Positions 1 through 8,015 of a stretch of DNA of 64,000 nucleotides are shown piece after piece. The translations under genes were made by a program, and so were the position numbers. Position 1 is the first letter of the stretch, and every line of letters starts with the position of its first letter. The notes beneath the pieces are model-generated. The model saw only the letters and a list, made by a program, of their open reading frames with translations, was not told the origin of the DNA and made no database searches. The DNA is from Moraxella caviae. Its GTDB lineage: Bacteria; Pseudomonadota; Gammaproteobacteria; Pseudomonadales; Moraxellaceae. The stretch is taken from NCBI RefSeq assembly GCF_002014985.1, contig NZ_MUXU01000010.1:8940-72939 (forward strand), read 5' to 3'.

Positions 1-75
1 TCAAAGCCAAAAAACGCGCGAAAACTTGGTAAGATTTGCCAAATTCACCACACAATCCATCTTTGTTTAAAAAAC

Positions 76-112
76 AACCCTTTGATAAATGGTTATCAAA
101 GGGTTTTTGTTT
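76..112 (+). terminator. Strong intrinsic terminator
   Basis: A perfect 13-bp stem (positions 76-88 pairing with 93-105) with a 4-base loop is followed by a T-rich run. It probably ends transcription of a rightward gene lying off the left edge. It may also act on leftward transcripts coming out of the epimerase-like gene, since the 5' flank is A-rich (AAAACAA). Confidence 0.8.
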
Positions 113-133
113 GGTTGGCAAGCTTTATCCGAA

Positions 134-176
134 ACGTTGGGCTGCGCTTTCGCCAACCCAACTTACGGTTTGCATT
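134..176. repeat. Family B inverted repeat (GTTGGGY...RCCCAAC)
   Basis: A short inverted repeat in which GTTGGGC and CCAACCCAAC flank a CGCTTTCG core, ending in CTTACGG. The same words recur around 7.7 kb, 19.0 kb, 55.6 kb and 56.0 kb, so this is a single degenerate member of a dispersed family. It lies between the left-edge terminator and the end of the epimerase-like gene. Confidence 0.6.
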
Positions 177-240
177 TAAAGAACGATTTGTAAATTGGGC
201 TGAGCAAAGCAAAAACCTAACATTTAAAATCAAAATCCAC

Positions 241-1230
241 TCATTCTCCCGCCTGCGCGCACACCACCCAGTCATAGCCTGTTTGATAATCGATAAAGGT
301 AAGCCATTCTCTTGGTAAATTACTGATGATTTTTTTGCCTGTTTGCACGCCTGCATCGGCGTTTTTGGGTATGGGCGCTGGTAAATTTAGACGCTTGCAC
401 AAATGCGCCATCACCTCAAAGCTGCTCGCAGGTGTAAAATCAGTCGCCAAATACAGCGGCTTTGGCGTACGTTCGTGTAAAATCCGCCACAAAACCGCCA
501 CCAAATCGGTGTCCATAATACGGTTTGTCCAATGCGCACAGTCCGCACCGTCTGTATGAGCAGTAGTCGCCAAACGCAGCAGCCGAGTGCGCGCCCTACC
601 ATAAATGCCGCTGGCACGCACGATGATTGCCCTTTCGCCAAAGGCTTGCACCAGCGCATTTTCAGCCTGCAGCAGCACTTGGGCGGTGGGCGCAGCGTGG
701 ACAGGTGGCGTGTTCTCATCGATGATGTCGCCAGCATTTTGCCCGTACACAGACGTGGACGACACAAAAATAATCCGCTGCAGCGCACCAAATTCACTCG
801 CCAAACTCGCTAAATTAGCACACACCGCAAGGTAGCTGTCTTGATACGCTTTTACTCTATCGCTCGTTTTTCGGCTTGGCTCGATAGTTTGGGGATTGGC
901 GGTTTGAGAGCTGGCGTTTGGCAGATTGGCGGTTTGAGAATTGGCGGATTGTGGCGTGATGACAATCACCATGTGCGTTGCCAAATGCAGCCCTGCTTGC
1001 ACCAGCGCAGCTTTATCCATCGTGGCAGCGTTGATTGACCGATGACAAAGCCTGCCGCCAAGCCTTGCTTGCTGGGCGTACGCTTTGGGCGATGTAGATA
1101 CGCCGATGATACGGCTGTTTGCAGTTTGCGCTGATAAATCGCCTGTTAAATCGCTCAACAAATCGTCCGCCAGCCGCTCAGTCAATGCCAAGCCAATACC
1201 GCCTTGCCCAATGATTACATAATTTGCCAT
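241..1230 (-). CDS. NAD(P)-dependent epimerase/dehydratase-family protein (YeeZ-like)
   Basis: 329 aa. An N-terminal Rossmann motif (VIIGQGGIGLAL) followed further on by an SSTSVYG segment, where the Tyr would be the SDR catalytic residue, and a later RASGIYGR segment, places it in the atypical SDR/NAD-dependent epimerase superfamily. The pattern resembles YeeZ-type proteins, whose substrate is generally unknown. Between the Rossmann start and the SSTSVYG motif there is a Ser/Gln/Thr/Asn-rich insert encoded by short DNA repeats around 890-950. I chose the ATG at 1230; a GTG five codons upstream at 1245 is possible. The gene runs leftward, behind the DUF4105 gene with a gap of about 47 bp, so the two may be co-transcribed. 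The substrate cannot be told from sequence. Confidence 0.75.
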   Translation of the reverse strand: MANYVIIGQGGIGLALTERLADDLLSDLTGDLSAQTANSRIIGVSTSPKAYAQQARLGGRLCHRSINAATMDKAALVQAGLHLATHMVIVITPQSANSQTANLPNASSQTANPQTIEPSRKTSDRVKAYQDSYLAVCANLASLASEFGALQRIIFVSSTSVYGQNAGDIIDENTPPVHAAPTAQVLLQAENALVQAFGERAIIVRASGIYGRARTRLLRLATTAHTDGADCAHWTNRIMDTDLVAVLWRILHERTPKPLYLATDFTPASSFEVMAHLCKRLNLPAPIPKNADAGVQTGKKIISNLPREWLTFIDYQTGYDWVVCAQAGE

Positions 1231-1277
1231 CTTAGCTGTTTTCACCCTTGCTTTTCACTTTTTAATTTTCACACCTA

Positions 1278-3356
1278 TCAAAAATACGTCAGCCACTGCG
1301 CCATCAGCTGCTGCTGGGTGTCGCCCTTGCCCCATTCCACATCGCCTGTCATGCGCAGCGCTTGGCGTGCGTTGATGTCAAATTGCGCACCGACAGACAG
1401 CTTAGGCTGAACGTACAAATCACGGCTCACGTCCGCTTTGTCGTGATGATACCACACAGGCAAAGACAGCTCGCCCAGCGCACGCCAACGCCCCGCAGGC
1501 TGATACACACAGCCCAAATCCAGTCCACCGCCCACACGGTAGCCTTGATTGAGCTTGCCAAGCTGCGCACCATAGCCAATCAGCGCATAGCACAGCGTAT
1601 CGCCCAGCATTCCTGTGCCTGCTGCGCCTTGCCCCAGCGTCCATGACTTGCCCTTTTCTAGGCGAACGTCCAGCACCAAATGATTATCATTCGCTGCACT
1701 TGAAGCGTCCATCACTCGCATTAGACGCAAATGCTGCCCCCATGCACTTGCCGATTTAGGTTTGTCATCGGCTGGCGTTGCAGTTTTGGCGGTATTGGCG
1801 GTGTTAATAGTCGCGTTATTTTTGGCGGTGTTGGCAGGATTATAACTGCGCACCGAAAATATCGTCAGCTCATCAAGCGACACATCGCCATCGCTTGCGC
1901 TAAGCGTCATGCTCGGCAAGCTTAGCGCATGAAACTGGCGCACGCCTGCAGGACGATCCAGCGCGTCTTGGTATGCCGAGCGCACACTGATGATTGCCTT
2001 AGTATTGCTTGGCTGATGGTGCGCCTTATCGGCAAAATCCGTCACGCCAGCGCCCAGCCCCAGCCGATACACAGGCGAGCTTTTGGCGGCGTCATTATTG
2101 CTTGGGCGTGCCACGCTCACATCACGAAAATTGGCAAGCGGCTGCGCCAACAGCGGACGGATGTCTTCGCCATTGGTATAAGCCTTATTGATGGCGGCTT
2201 GTTTTTTGGTGGTGTCAGACGGCATAAATTCACGGCTTATGATGATGCCTTCTTGATCCATGATGCGTGCGATTTGCGATGGAATGACGATTTTACCCAC
2301 CTGCTTGCGCAAATTTTCATCAGGGCGCACTAAGTCAATCAAGCGCACAATTTCAGTGGCGCAATTATCATGCGTGAAAAAATACGGCCGCTGCAAACTT
2401 TGCACTTCATAAATGTGGCGCAGCACTTGGCGCAGCTCATCATCGTTTAAATTCAGCCGATACACCCACAAATCACGCCCATCGGTGTGCAGATAATCGG
2501 ACGCTTTTTTAGCAAACGGCATGATTTCCATCACGCCATCATAGCTGCCCAGCATGGATTTAATCGCGCCTTCAGCTTGGCTGTCCCTGCGATTGGGCGC
2601 AACGGTATAATTGATTGCCGTGGCGGTATCCGTGCTGCCGTCCTTATCCACACGCATAAAAACGTGCGCAAATGCTGACGCTAGGCTGTTGCCATGCTCT
2701 TCAGCAAACACCAAAGACAAGCCATGACCGCCCAGCAAATCCGCCCATGCGTCAAATTCTGCGCACGCCAACTCTGGCGTATTGATGCCCAATTTTTGCA
2801 AGTTTTCTTGGATAAAATGCGCGCGTGCAGGCAAGCGGCACAGCACAGCTTCATCTTGATTTTGCACAGCTTTTAGCATGGCGATGAGCTCAGCTGTCGG
2901 GTCTTGACTGCCGTTTGGTGCAAGGAAAAATTCTGGGTCGTCTTGCTGGCTGATGCTGCTTATCACCGCCTTGCCTGCTTTATCCTTATCCGCCGTTGGC
3001 ATGAATAATAATCGCCGCCAAGTGGTGTGCGCCGCCCATGCGTCAATCTGCGCTTGGCTGAGCGAAAATGGCGTGGCGTTTTCCGTATTTGGCATATCAT
3101 TTGCTGGGTTTGACACATCATTGAAATTTGCCTGACTGATATTCATCTGACTGGCAGCACTCACCGCCTGCGCCAAATCTGCCGACAGCTCGCCTGTGCT
3201 AAATGGCGATGGCAAAGCAGCCTGTGCCGACATCAGCGCACAACTTGACCACACTGCCACACCAACCCACGGCAAAAATGGCGTGCGTGCGCTGATGGGC
3301 TTGGCGTGCGCTTTTGTGGTGGCGGTTTTGGGCGATTTTTTGGTAAAATAACACAT
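1278..3356 (-). CDS. DUF4105 (Lnb-type N-terminal) envelope protein
   Basis: 692 aa. A basic N-terminus followed by a hydrophobic stretch ending in SAQA looks like a signal peptide cleaved near residue 46. The segment GLSLVFAEEHGNSLASAFAHVFMRVD is split here as GLSLVFAEEHGN and SAFAHVFMRVD; it is characteristic of DUF4105, a periplasmic papain-like domain of unknown role. Further on, FFTHDNCATEIVRLIDLVRP supplies the conserved His/Asn/Cys region. The last third alternates hydrophobic and polar residues and ends in Phe, like an outer-membrane barrel or barrel-like domain, consistent with the C-terminal domains usually attached to DUF4105. A Thr/Asn/Ala-rich linker sits at about residues 510-530. 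It is probably an envelope protein; the reaction is unknown. Confidence 0.8.
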   Translation of the reverse strand: MCYFTKKSPKTATTKAHAKPISARTPFLPWVGVAVWSSCALMSAQAALPSPFSTGELSADLAQAVSAASQMNISQANFNDVSNPANDMPNTENATPFSLSQAQIDAWAAHTTWRRLLFMPTADKDKAGKAVISSISQQDDPEFFLAPNGSQDPTAELIAMLKAVQNQDEAVLCRLPARAHFIQENLQKLGINTPELACAEFDAWADLLGGHGLSLVFAEEHGNSLASAFAHVFMRVDKDGSTDTATAINYTVAPNRRDSQAEGAIKSMLGSYDGVMEIMPFAKKASDYLHTDGRDLWVYRLNLNDDELRQVLRHIYEVQSLQRPYFFTHDNCATEIVRLIDLVRPDENLRKQVGKIVIPSQIARIMDQEGIIISREFMPSDTTKKQAAINKAYTNGEDIRPLLAQPLANFRDVSVARPSNNDAAKSSPVYRLGLGAGVTDFADKAHHQPSNTKAIISVRSAYQDALDRPAGVRQFHALSLPSMTLSASDGDVSLDELTIFSVRSYNPANTAKNNATINTANTAKTATPADDKPKSASAWGQHLRLMRVMDASSAANDNHLVLDVRLEKGKSWTLGQGAAGTGMLGDTLCYALIGYGAQLGKLNQGYRVGGGLDLGCVYQPAGRWRALGELSLPVWYHHDKADVSRDLYVQPKLSVGAQFDINARQALRMTGDVEWGKGDTQQQLMAQWLTYF

Positions 3357-3602
3357 GGCGTTCTCATTAAGACGGTTTTAATTGACGATTTTACAAATTG
3401 GCACGCACCGCTGGCAAGCCGCAATTTTTCAAAATCGCTTTAAATTCTTACAATATTTTTTAAACGTGTTTTAGGCAGGATAATCATCACTATCCCAACA
3501 AAGCCGTTTTTAAAATAACTGATTTAAATCAATAAGTTTAAACCCTATTTAAAAACAGCAACTCAAAACAACACATTTAAAATAACACAAGTATAACCCA
3601 TC

Positions 3603-4178
3603 ATGACACATTTCACCATCAATAAAGGCGTACTAAGTGGCGCAGAATTCATCGCATCGCCCAATTTTAACGCACGCCCAAAGGACTGCACCGTAAGCGG
3701 TGTCGTCATTCATAACATCAGCCTACCACCTGAGCAATTTGGGCAAACCAACGCAGCAGGCGTACATCACGTCAAGGCGTTTTTTCAAAATGCGCTCAAT
3801 CCTGATGATGACCCGTACTTTACCACCATTCACCAAATGCAGGTGTCAGCGCATTTACTCATTGAGCGTGATGGCACGGTAACGCAGTTTGTCAATTTTA
3901 ACGACCGCGCGTGGCACGCTGGGCAGTCGTGCTATCTTGGGCGCGCTAATTGCAATGATTTTACCATTGGCATTGAGCTAGAAGGCAGCGACACCACTGC
4001 CTTTACCGCCGCACAATATGACGTACTTGCCGCCATCATCAAGGCGATTTATGCCGCCTATCCTGACACACGCAGGCATTTGATGGGACACAGCGACATC
4101 GCCCCAAATCGCAAAACCGACCCCGGCGTGCATTTTGATTGGATAAAATTGCGTGAAATGCTTGGCAAAAGCGAGTAA
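3603..4178 (+). CDS. ampD: 1,6-anhydro-N-acetylmuramyl-L-alanine amidase AmpD
   Basis: 191 aa, the usual AmpD length. It cleaves the lactyl-amide bond of anhydromuropeptides in the cytoplasm during peptidoglycan recycling. The Amidase_2 fold is clear: VIHNISLPP gives zinc ligand H37, GHSDIAPNRKTDPG gives H163 and D173, and K171 matches the catalytic Lys of Citrobacter AmpD. There is no signal peptide, as expected for AmpD rather than a periplasmic amidase. It stands alone on the plus strand, divergent from the DUF4105 gene, with a roughly 250-bp A/T-rich gap before murJ, another peptidoglycan gene. Whether it controls an AmpR-type beta-lactamase cannot be seen; no ampC or ampR is in the window. 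Confidence 0.95.
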   Translation: MTHFTINKGVLSGAEFIASPNFNARPKDCTVSGVVIHNISLPPEQFGQTNAAGVHHVKAFFQNALNPDDDPYFTTIHQMQVSAHLLIERDGTVTQFVNFNDRAWHAGQSCYLGRANCNDFTIGIELEGSDTTAFTAAQYDVLAAIIKAIYAAYPDTRRHLMGHSDIAPNRKTDPGVHFDWIKLREMLGKSE

Positions 4179-4436
4179 AATAGTCAGCTTGGCAAGTAGA
4201 TTTAATCAAGCAGGTTCAATAAAGGCAAACAGCGCACTTTTTAAACACGCTTTTTTAAGTATACTTTTTTAAACAGTCGCTGGTAAATTTGGCGAGTAGT
4301 GATTTTATAGCAAGTAATGATTTTATTTTAAATTAAAATCAACAACCAAAATTAGCAGCCAAAACCAACAACCAAGCTCAAATCACCAAACCAACCCAAA
4401 CCAACCGCATTTTTATCACAACACAAGGCATTTTTC

Positions 4437-6014
4437 ATGGCTAAATCCAGACTTTTTCGCTCAACTCTCATTGTCAGTGCCATGACCATGCTCTCACGCG
4501 TGCTGGGTCTTGTGCGTGATGTGGTGCTGATGGGCGTATTTGGCGCAGGCGGCTTGATGGACGCATTTTTGGTGGCGTTCAAAATCCCCAATTTCTTACG
4601 CCGCTTATTTGCCGAAGGGGCGTTTAGCCAAGCCTTCGTGCCTGTGTTATCCGAATACAAAGAAAAACGCACCCTAGACGCTGTGCAGGTGCTGATTAGC
4701 CGTGTGTGCGGCGTGCTAAGTTTGGTGCTTTTGGTGCTGACGGTGGCGGTGATTGCGCTTGCGCCTTTTGTGGTGTCGGTTTTCGCCCCCGGATTTAATG
4801 ATGATGCCGCCAAATTTAGCGCCGCAACCGAACTTTTGCGCCTGACCTTTCCTTATTTATTTTTCATCTCATTGACGGCATTTTTAGGCAGTATTTTACA
4901 AAGCTATGGACGCTTTGCCGCACCTGCTTTTGCGCCTGTACTGCTTAATGTGTGCATGATTGGCGGTGCGCTGTTTGCCATGCCGCTGTTTGAAGCTGGT
5001 GTGATTGGCGCACCGATTATGGCGCTTGGCTGGGCGGTGGCAATCAGTGGCGTATTACAGCTTGCCATTCAGCTGCCAGAATTGTACCGCCAAAAGCTGC
5101 TCATCGCCCCAAAAGTGGATTTTCGCCACGAAGGCGTGCAGCGCATTTTAAAACTGATGATGCCTGCGATTTTTGGGGTGTCGGTTACGCAAATCAACCT
5201 TTTGCTAAACACCGTTTTTGCATCTTTGATGATTGGCGGTTCGGTGTCTTGGCTGTACGCTGCCGAGCGTCTGAGCGAGTTGCCGCTTGGGCTGATTGGC
5301 GTGGCGATTGGTACGGTGATTTTACCAAGTCTGTCTGCCAGCCGTGCCAATGCGCGTGATGATGAGTTTCGTCTGACGCTGGATTGGGCGGCGCGCCTAA
5401 TTGTGCTGGTGGGTCTGCCAGCAAGTCTTGCGATGTTTGCGCTGTCTGATGTGCTGATGAATGCGCTGTTTGTGCGTGGCGAATTTAGCACGCATGACGC
5501 TGCCATGAGCGGACTTGCCCTAAAAAGCATGGCGGGCGGTATTTTGGGCTTTATGCTGATTAAGATTTTCGCACCTGCGTTTTTTGCGGGGCAAGACACC
5601 AAAACGCCAGTCAAAATCGGCATCGTGTCGGTATTTGCCAACATGATTTTTAGCGTGATTTTTATTGGTCTGTTTTATTTGGCGAACTTGCCTTTGCATG
5701 GCGGCTTAGCATTGGCGGCAACGGGTGCAAGTTTTGTCAATGCTGGCTTGCTGTATTATTTCTTGCACACGCGCGGGATTTTTCGCTTTGGTGCGCACTG
5801 GCGACGTATGGGTGCGCAATTTGCCATTGCCGCTGCCGCCATGATGGCAAGCCTGTACATTGCCCTGCCGTATTATCCTGCCGAAGGCGAAATGTGGCAC
5901 AAAATCAGCATTTTGCTGGGACTGTGCATGCTGGGTGCGGCGGTGTATGCGGTGGTATTATTAGCAACAGGCTTTCGTCCACGCCAGCTTAAGCCAAGCT
6001 GGAGCGGTCAATAG
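4437..6014 (+). CDS. murJ: Lipid II flippase MurJ (MviN)
   Basis: 525 aa, typical for MurJ, an integral inner-membrane protein of the MOP exporter superfamily that moves lipid II to the periplasmic face. The N-terminus MAKSRLFRSTLIVSAMTMLS followed by RVLGLVRDVV is diagnostic. The signature FAEGAFSQAFVPVLSEYKE follows the first membrane segment, and PAIFGVSVTQINLLLNT lies in the middle. About 14 hydrophobic segments are visible. In Acinetobacter and relatives murJ is near ampD-type genes, which fits the neighbour upstream. No obvious terminator follows; the next gene starts 185 bp downstream. Confidence 0.96.
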   Translation: MAKSRLFRSTLIVSAMTMLSRVLGLVRDVVLMGVFGAGGLMDAFLVAFKIPNFLRRLFAEGAFSQAFVPVLSEYKEKRTLDAVQVLISRVCGVLSLVLLVLTVAVIALAPFVVSVFAPGFNDDAAKFSAATELLRLTFPYLFFISLTAFLGSILQSYGRFAAPAFAPVLLNVCMIGGALFAMPLFEAGVIGAPIMALGWAVAISGVLQLAIQLPELYRQKLLIAPKVDFRHEGVQRILKLMMPAIFGVSVTQINLLLNTVFASLMIGGSVSWLYAAERLSELPLGLIGVAIGTVILPSLSASRANARDDEFRLTLDWAARLIVLVGLPASLAMFALSDVLMNALFVRGEFSTHDAAMSGLALKSMAGGILGFMLIKIFAPAFFAGQDTKTPVKIGIVSVFANMIFSVIFIGLFYLANLPLHGGLALAATGASFVNAGLLYYFLHTRGIFRFGAHWRRMGAQFAIAAAAMMASLYIALPYYPAEGEMWHKISILLGLCMLGAAVYAVVLLATGFRPRQLKPSWSGQ

Positions 6015-6123
6015 TGCCAAACTTTTTGCCAAGCCGCCTACGAAACGTTACACAGCACCAACACACGCTTACACTTAAGCCCTTGTAACTTTGCGCCTTG
6101 CCCTAACATAATAAGTTAAGTGT

Positions 6124-6163
6124 TGTTCGTTTGCTGTTCATTAGCGAACTTGGCGAACGAACA
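6124..6163. repeat. Inverted repeat in the leader of the 6200 gene
   Basis: TGTTCGTTTG at 6124-6133 and CGAACGAACA at 6154-6163 pair at nine of ten positions, and a shorter GTTC/GAAC pair lies inside. It ends 36 bp before the ATG at 6200. It could be an operator or an mRNA hairpin; there is no T-run, so it is not a terminator. Confidence 0.4.
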
Positions 6164-6199
6164 AACGCAACCAATTCACAACCAACAAAAGGACACACC

Positions 6200-6718
6200 A
6201 TGCAACCAATCAGCCAACCGCACGCCAGCCACATTGACCCAAGCCTAAACCTTGAGCAAGTGCGTGCCGAATGCCAAGCGCTCGCCAAATCTCGCGCCAA
6301 ATTCTCAGCAGGCGCCGCCATCATTCCTGTGCCGTTTTTGGACGTGGCGATTGACGTGGGTATGCTTTCTAAATTATTGCCAGAAATCACCGAAAAATTT
6401 GGGCTGATTGACCCAACCGACCCAAACAACCCAACGGACGAAAAACTGCGCCAAGAAACCATTCGTGAGCGCATTTTGGCAATCGGTGGCTTGGTGGCAA
6501 CACGCGGTCTGGTGAATAAAACTCTGCAAGGCTTTGGCACGCGCATCATTGGCAAGCAAGTCGCCAAATATGTGCCGTTTGGCGGACAAATGGTGGCGGC
6601 GACATTGGGCTACATGATTTTTAAGAAAATCGCCTTTGACCACATTGACACTTGCTACAAAACCGCCAAAGAAATTCAACGCAACAGCGTTCGTGCTGGC
6701 GCACAAAGCCAAATCTGA
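6200..6718 (+). CDS. Hypothetical protein with glycine-rich amphipathic segments (DUF697-like pattern)
   Basis: 172 aa from the ATG at 6200, chosen because AAAGGA precedes it; an upstream in-frame start near 6131 has no ribosome site and would run through an inverted repeat. No signal peptide. Two moderately hydrophobic stretches (SAGAAIIPVPFLDVAIDVGM and GGQMVAATLGYMIFKKIAF) separated by charged residues resemble the proline/glycine helical hairpins of DUF697/YcjF-type proteins that associate with membranes. I do not recognise a specific family and assign no function. It is followed by a strong terminator at 6846, so it is probably monocistronic or the last gene of a murJ unit. Confidence 0.6.
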   Translation: MQPISQPHASHIDPSLNLEQVRAECQALAKSRAKFSAGAAIIPVPFLDVAIDVGMLSKLLPEITEKFGLIDPTDPNNPTDEKLRQETIRERILAIGGLVATRGLVNKTLQGFGTRIIGKQVAKYVPFGGQMVAATLGYMIFKKIAFDHIDTCYKTAKEIQRNSVRAGAQSQI

Positions 6719-6845
6719 GCGGTTTGAATGTAAACGGCCAAATCCAAACGATGATTTAAGTGATAATTTAAGCAATGAATTTTGCCAAATCACCTAAAAT
6801 CTGACCATTTAACAAAATACCAGCCGTCAAATCATCATCAAAACC

Positions 6846-6887
6846 ATGGTGCAAGCCTTGAAAATTGGGGCTTGTGCCATTTTTTTG
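6846..6887 (+). terminator. Intrinsic terminator
   Basis: A 12-bp stem (6846-6857 with 6869-6880, two G-U pairs) is followed by seven T. It ends transcripts from the hypothetical gene at 6200 and isolates fdxA. Confidence 0.75.
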
Positions 6888-6929
6888 CAAAATTTTTCTT
6901 TTTTGGCATAATAAAACTGCGTGTTTTAT

Positions 6930-6958
6930 TTGAGAAAATCGCCCAAACACGCTACAAT
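6930..6958 (+). promoter_or_regulatory. Sigma-70 type promoter of fdxA
   Basis: TTGAGA, a 17-bp spacer and TACAAT. The predicted start of transcription is about 60 bp upstream of the fdxA ATG at 7027. The gap 6719-7026 holds only this promoter and the preceding terminator. Confidence 0.65.
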
Positions 6959-7026
6959 ATACGCCACACTTTATTTCTTGAGTTTAGCCCTAATTTTTAG
7001 CCCTAGCCATTTGCCAAGGTAATCTT

Positions 7027-7350
7027 ATGACTTTTGTTGTAACCGATAACTGCATTCGCTGCAAATACACTGACTGCGTGGAAGTCTGCCCTGTGGACTG
7101 CTTCTACGAAGGCCCAAACTTCCTTGTCATCAATCCAGATGAGTGCATTGACTGCGCCCTGTGCGAGCCAGAATGCCCTGCCAACGCCATTTTCTCTGAA
7201 GATGAAGTGCCAGCAGGTCAAGAAGAATTTTTGGCAATCAACGAAGAACTCTCGCAAGTTTGGCCAAACATCACCGAGAAAAAAGACGCATTGCCAGAGC
7301 ATGAAAAATGGGACGGCGTTTCAGGTAAATTGCAATACCTAGAGCGCTAA
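7027..7350 (+). CDS. fdxA: Seven-iron ferredoxin FdxA
   Basis: 107 aa, the usual length of Azotobacter FdI-type ferredoxins. Cysteines at 9, 17 and 50 fit the [3Fe-4S] cluster; 21, 40, 43 and 46 fit the [4Fe-4S] cluster; C12 and C25 are additional. It is a cytoplasmic electron carrier whose partners in this lineage are not established from sequence. The C-terminal half ([15 protein letters not shown] followed by a conserved [19 protein letters not shown] region) is the proteobacterial FdxA tail. It has its own promoter at 6930 and a terminator at 7374, so it is a single-gene unit. Confidence 0.96.
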   Translation: MTFVVTDNCIRCKYTDCVEVCPVDCFYEGPNFLVINPDECIDCALCEPECPANAIFSEDEVPAGQEEFLAINEELSQVWPNITEKKDALPEHEKWDGVSGKLQYLER

Positions 7351-7373
7351 TCGCTGCGTTTTTTCAATTCTCA

Positions 7374-7397
7374 AACTCGCCTACGGGCGGGTTTTTT
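7374..7397 (+). terminator. fdxA intrinsic terminator
   Basis: Stem AACTCGCC/GGCGGGTT (one G-U pair) with a TACG tetraloop, then six T. Confidence 0.8.
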
Positions 7398-7468
7398 GTT
7401 TGGATTTTACTTTGTGGAGTGTTGGATTTGATGGGGTTTTTTGTTCGTCTTGGGCTTGTGCGCCCTGC

Positions 7469-7649
7469 CGTTCGCCCTGAGTCTGTCAAAGGGTAAACGT
7501 AGAAAGGTTTTTGGCAAAGGATTGAACCCAAAAAAACCGCCCATGGTTTTATTTTCCGTTCGCCCTGAGCTTGTCGAAGGGTGGACGTGGCGGAATTTTA
7601 GCCTAAAAAACCGTCCATGGTTCGACAAGCTCACCACGAACGGTTTTTT
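7469..7649. repeat. Family A repeat cluster (paired inverted CCGTTCG...CTTGTCGAA units)
   Basis: Three units are visible. A degenerate forward unit at 7469-7493; a forward unit CCGTTCGCCCTGAGCTTG followed by TCGAAGGG at 7556-7581; and an inverted unit at about 7614-7643 that reads CCGTTCGTGGTGAGCTTG then TCGAACCATGG on the minus strand. The forward and inverted units can pair into a long hairpin with a loop of roughly 30 bases, and the inverted unit ends in a T-run. The short ORFs across this stretch on both strands are by-products of the repeats. Confidence 0.75.
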
Positions 7650-7679
7650 AAATTACAAACGGTTTTTTTTGAACGGTTT

Positions 7680-7822
7680 GTAGGCTGGGTTGAGCTTGCG
7701 AAAACCCAACAAATTTAAGAAGTTGTCTTAAAAAACGTTGGGTTACGCTTCACTAACTCAACCTGCAATCTATGGTTTAGATTAAGTTAGCTTAAATAAA
7801 GCAAAAACCCAACCTTTCGAAC
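7680..7822. repeat. Family B repeat next to the family A cluster
   Basis: GTAGGCTGGGTTGAGCTTGC then GAAAACCCAAC, a spacer of roughly 35 bp, then GTTGGGTTACGCTTC and ACTAACTCAACCTGC; a further AAAAACCCAACCTTTCG lies at about 7803. Each half is itself an inverted repeat. Together with family A it fills most of the 665-bp gap 7351-8015. The remainder (7823-8015) is A/T-rich with no gene that I can see. Confidence 0.7.
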
Positions 7823-8015
7823 TTGCCTTTCACATAAATTACAACAAACCACCCCATTACAAACCCATCACCAACTTTAAAAACCCCAAACCCCACAATG
7901 TTGAAAATTTCTCAACTAATCTTGAGAAATGTGAAATTGCCCAATCTTATATTCCTTGTTATAGTATGCGCTTTTCTTGGCAAGATTGCCGCATTCATCT
8001 GACATAATCCAAACC

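Noticed and set aside
5069..5644. 191-codon open frame antisense to murJ
   Set aside because: It lies wholly within a clearly real gene, has Ser/Arg/Lys-rich shadow composition and no ribosome site.
7407..7683. Overlapping 76- and 80-codon frames on both strands after fdxA
   Set aside because: Both are translations of the family A repeats and have no start signals.
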